A DNA stretch of 64,000 nt from Eublepharis macularius (Eukaryota; Chordata; Lepidosauria; Squamata; Eublepharidae). Where the stretch lies: the NCBI RefSeq assembly GCF_028583425.1, contig NC_072794.1, forward strand, positions 26,223,232 through 26,287,231. The letters run 5' to 3'. The notes under the pieces were generated by a model. That model had not been told where the DNA came from. It searched no databases and saw nothing but the letters and a program-made list of their open reading frames with translations. Positions 60,910-64,000 of this stretch are shown here, piece by piece; the first letter of the stretch is position 1; every line of letters begins with the position of its first letter. Made by a program: the position numbers and the translations under genes.

Positions 60910-61053
60910 AACGCCAGCTGCTTGCTGATGACAGAGATGAGTAGTTGCAGGATTCCTCCAAAACAGCTGGCTCCTAGCATGGCCCTTAGGCATACAGCTA
61001 TAAAACTAACCAAGAGAGGCTGTTAAGTGTGGAGACAACATGTATGATAGCTG
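60910..61053 (+). repeat. 144-bp perfect inverted repeat, left copy
   Basis: Identical base for base to the reverse complement of 62336-62479. It begins aacgccagctgcttgctgat and ends catgtatgatagctg. No mismatch was found by eye. Confidence 0.95.
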
Positions 61054-62335
61054 GAATGAACATAATATTCAAGGGACTGAATACTGAAGAGGGGATGGGG
61101 CGAGGCCTGGGGACAGAGCCTACTAAGTTTGCAACTGGAGAGTATCATGTCTAACTGCTGAATATTACAATACCAACTGATCTAGGAATACCAAATAAAA
61201 GTAAAGAGGATGCAGCTGCTTCTTTTACTCGGCTCTCTCCAGAGCTCCAGTGCCTATTCTCCTCTTCCACAGTGCCCGGGGCTTTGCGATGGCACTCACC
61301 AGTACTGTGCACCAGTACTCCCAACTTGGCGGAAATAGGCACAATCTTCTTTATGAGTACTGGCACCTTTTGTTTTACAAAAAAAAGCACTGATTGTGCC
61401 CATTTCTGCCCTTGGGCCAACCAAGGTATTTTTGGCCTGCACACACAAACCCCTCAGACTAGGACACGGAGCACTATGCAACCAGAAAAGTTACACAAAG
61501 TATGTGATAAGGAAGACTTCCTGCTTTCTAAATTAGTTCCAGCCATGTAAGAGTTTAATCATTTCTAGTTTAAGGCAAATTCTGCCTTGAAGCACATGCA
61601 GATTAAATGTTGCTAATGAAAATGAAAAAGAGAGAGAGAAACTCCTGGAGTCAAAAGGGAAACACAAATCAACTTGGCATTCCCAGCTCTACCTCCTGGC
61701 AGATGTCCCAATGAACAAACTGATCTTGAAGCAGTGATTAGCTGGTAAAAGGACACACAGGCACATACTAACTACCTGGTTACTAAAGGAATTCTGTGGC
61801 TGGGCGCATCACAAGCACACATGCAAACTGCAGCAGTCCCCTCTGCCCATTTTCTAGAGGACTCTGAAGAAAGAGGGGGAATTTGGAAAGGGGGAGGTCT
61901 CTGTTTCCTGTTCTTCCCCCACATCCAACCAATGAATACAACACACATTTTGCAGTCTCAGAACAGTTACTGTTTTATCAGTAGTGTTTCAATTGTTACT
62001 GCTTTCCAAGAATCAAGGTAATGCCTCAAGCAATTACAGTTTCAACATATGGGGTTTAAATCTCAGTCTTTTGGGGAAGTTGGGAGTTTTACTACATCTT
62101 GTATGTTTGAAAGACAGGATATAAATGTTTTAATTAATAAACATTCCTATCATACATGAACTCAAGGGAGAAAAATATTATTTCAATGGTCACTGTATTG
62201 GCTCGCAGGCTCTGAGTGTCGGTTAAGGCAATGTCGTTCAGTCCAGAGTCAGGGCTCTAGAAGTCAGGCAAGGTGGGGCCATCTAGTCTAAGGTCAGGGT
62301 TCCAGGAGTCAAGCAAGACAAAGTCAGGGGCTTAG

Positions 62336-62479
62336 CAGCTATCATACATGTTGTCTCCACACTTAACAGCCTCTCTTGGTTAGTTTTATAGCTGTATGCC
62401 TAAGGGCCATGCTAGGAGCCAGCTGTTTTGGAGGAATCCTGCAACTACTCATCTCTGTCATCAGCAAGCAGCTGGCGTT
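62336..62479 (-). repeat. 144-bp perfect inverted repeat, right copy
   Basis: Partner of 60910-61053, separated by 1282 bp. This copy lies at the end of a longer unit: the minus strand continues an open frame into it, so it is probably the source copy. Confidence 0.95.
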
Positions 62480-62774
62480 GGGCCAGGAGGTGTGCACCTT
62501 GCCGTCTTGCTTGCAGTTCTGTTCTCAGCCTCCGCCTGCGGAGCTTTAAGGGTGTAGGTGATACTGGAGGGCTGGGAACAGCCAACTGAGGTTCATGTGC
62601 TGAACTAGAGCTGGAAGGTCTTGATGGCTCTGCACCAGCTGCTGGTTGTGAATCCTGACAATTCTGCAGCTCAGTTTCCTGCCAGTTGGCTTCTGTTAGC
62701 TCAGGGCTGGCTACACAGGGCTCCTCTTCTCCTGAGGAGTCCCTGCTGGCTACACAGGGCTCCTCTTCTCCCAA
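62445..62774 (-). pseudogene. Mobile-element-like open frame of unknown type
   Basis: About 109 codons. It contains a repeated GEEEPCVAS block, a Ser-rich stretch (RPSSSSSAHEP), PPVSPTPLKLRRRRL and a C-terminal QRQLLADDRDE that runs into the 144-bp repeat. No known domain is recognised. Composition and repeat context suggest a piece of a mobile-element protein rather than a host gene. The downstream flank (62220-62335) has imperfect copies of a ggtcagggttccaggagtca motif. Confidence 0.35.
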
Positions 62775-62872
62775 GGAGTCATTGCTTTCACTGAACCCTG
62801 CCTAACTCATGACACCTTTATTTTCCCTCTCCTGTTTGTTGAAAGATCAGAATTAAACACTCTAAACCTTTA

Positions 62873-62954
62873 CAGTGCAATCCTAAACAGAATTATATCT
62901 TTCTAAACCCCAATGAAGTCTTAAAAGGATGTAAATCTACTTAGTATTGCACTG
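62873..62954. mobile_element. Palindromic MITE family C, copy 3
   Basis: 82 bp: cagtgcaatcctaaacag at the left, tagtattgcactg at the right. Flanks are TTA (left) and TAA (right). More diverged inside than copies 1 and 2. Confidence 0.8.
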
Positions 62955-62984
62955 TAAATATACACCATCCAAATGTCTGGAATT

Positions 62985-63875
62985 GTTAAAGGTTTTCAAT
63001 TCCTTGGCTCAGTCCACAACCAGAAAGGAGACTGCAACCAAGAAATCAGAAGGAGACTTGGAAGGGCAGCCATGAAGTTCCTTAAGGATAAGGATGTCTC
63101 TCTGGGGGCCAAGATCAAGATAATCCACACTAGGGTATTCCCCATTACTATGTAGGGATGTAGGAGCCCCGTGGCACAGAGTGGTAAGCTGCAGTACTGC
63201 AGCCCTGCTCTGCTCACGATCTGCGTTCGATCCTGGCAGAAGCCGGGTTCAGGTAGCCAGCTCAAGGTTGACTCAGCCTTCCATCCTTCCGGGGTCGGTA
63301 AAATGAGTACCCAGATTCCTGGGGGTAAAGTGTAGATGACTGGGGAAGGCAATGGCAAACCACCTCATAATAAAAGTCTGCCAAGAAAAAGTCATAATGT
63401 GACGTCCCCAATGGGACAGTAATGACTCAGTGCTTGCACAGGGGACTACCTTTACCTTTATGTAGGGATGTGAAAGTTGGACAATGAAGAAAGTTGACAG
63501 AAAGAAAGCTGATTCATATGAAATGTGGTGCTTTACGGAGTTTTACAGATACAGTGGATGGCCAAAAAGACAAATAAGTGGGTTCTAGATCAAATCAAGC
63601 CTGAACCATCCCTAGAAGCTAAAATGATGAAAGCAAGGTTATTTGTCTTTTGGTCATATCACAAGAAGACAAGACTTCTTGGGAAAGACAATAATGCTAG
63701 GAAAGGCAGAAGGTAGTAAGAAAAGACTGCCCCAAAGGAGATGGCTTGACTCAATAAAGGAAGCTAAAGCTGCATGTTTGCAAGGCTGTTAATGATAGGA
63801 TGTTTTGGAGGTTGTTAATTCATAGGGTCACCATAAATTGAAAGCCACTTAACGGCACACAGCACAAACATCACC
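62985..63875 (+). mobile_element. Bov-B (RTE) LINE 3' end, split by a Sauria SINE
   Basis: The first part encodes QFLGSVHNQKGDCNQEIRRR, then AKIKIIHTRVFPITM. After the SINE it resumes as YGCESWTMKKVDRKKADSYE, the RTE/Bov-B C-terminal block. It ends tagggtcaccataaattgaa, then acttaacggcacacagca, the Bov-B 3' terminus. It carries stops. Confidence 0.9.
63162..63458 (+). mobile_element. Sauria SINE, complete, with 13-bp target duplication
   Basis: tRNA-like head aggagccccgtggcacagag, box B gttcgatcctgg, ctcaaggttgactcagcctt, then the Bov-B-derived tail ggggaaggcaatggcaaacc and ggggactacctttacctt. Flanked by TATGTAGGGATGT at 63149-63161 and 63459-63471. It interrupts the Bov-B LINE. Confidence 0.95.
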
Positions 63876-63904
63876 ATATATTTATAAACCAGGGTCTAAT
63901 GGCA

Positions 63905-64000
63905 CCTTAAAGCAGCTTATATAATTCTCCTCTCTGCCATTTTATCCTCACAACAATCTTGTGGCATGGGTTAGGCTGAAAGTGTACAACTAGCCCCAGG
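63905..64000 (-). repeat. Type-2 tRNA SINE, reverse, cut by window edge
   Basis: aaagcagcttatataattct, ccattttatcctcacaacaa and catgggttaggctgaaagtg match the reverse copy at 58683. Confidence 0.75.

Larger units (their letters stand above)
60510..64000 (-). other. QSOX1 intron 2 (partial)
   Basis: Upstream of exon 3 to the window edge. No WCGHC-type exon 2 could be found on the minus strand. Contains a type-2 SINE, the 144-bp inverted repeat pair, a mobile-element-like open frame, MITE C copy 3, and a Bov-B LINE with a Sauria SINE inside it. 61060-62330 shows nothing else recognisable. That this is an intron is inferred. Confidence 0.7.

Noticed and set aside
60510..64000. QSOX1 exon 2 or 1 on the minus strand
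   Set aside because: No WCGHC codon string or signal-peptide-like frame was found. The exons must lie outside the window or in a part I could not recognise.

Overview
This window is a piece of vertebrate nuclear genome, most likely a squamate reptile (lizard; gecko-like at low confidence). The reasons are the gene structure, with short exons in long introns and perfect GT-AG boundaries, and the mix of mobile elements: CR1 and L2 LINEs, a Bov-B LINE, a complete Sauria-type SINE with a Bov-B tail, 5S-rRNA-derived and tRNA-derived SINEs, and several palindromic MITE families. There are no operons, CRISPR arrays or other prokaryotic features.

One host gene is recognisable: QSOX1 (quiescin sulfhydryl oxidase 1), on the minus strand. 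I could assemble ten exons by hand, 60461-60509 (exon 3 by analogy with the 12-exon human gene) down to 13420-14270 (last exon). They join in frame into 1947 nt, or 648 residues plus a stop. They encode the end of the first thioredoxin domain, the second (redox-inactive) thioredoxin domain, the helix-rich region, the FAD-binding ERV/ALR domain with both of its CxxC motifs, a long charged linker with a furin-like site, and a C-terminal membrane anchor. Exons 1-2, including the signal peptide and the catalytic CGHC of Trx1, are not in the window and must lie beyond base 64000.

Layout: 1-13200 is intergenic sequence downstream of QSOX1, with scattered old repeats (L2, L1, MIR-like and tRNA SINEs) and some unique stretches that may be regulatory. 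13420-60509 is QSOX1 with about 46 kb of repeat-filled introns. 60510-64000 is intron 2 (partial), with a 144-bp perfect inverted repeat, a mobile-element-like open frame and a Bov-B LINE split by a Sauria SINE. The only long open frame besides QSOX1 is the reverse transcriptase of a fairly young CR1 LINE in intron 11 (15853-18486).

The hunt gave no new gene system. It did give a possible rearrangement of a structural disulfide in QSOX1, a strong convertase site in its stalk, four palindromic or foldback transposon families with clear nesting relationships (one SINE carries two different insertions), a perfect 144-bp inverted repeat, and a cluster of TAATCC motifs in the downstream intergenic DNA.
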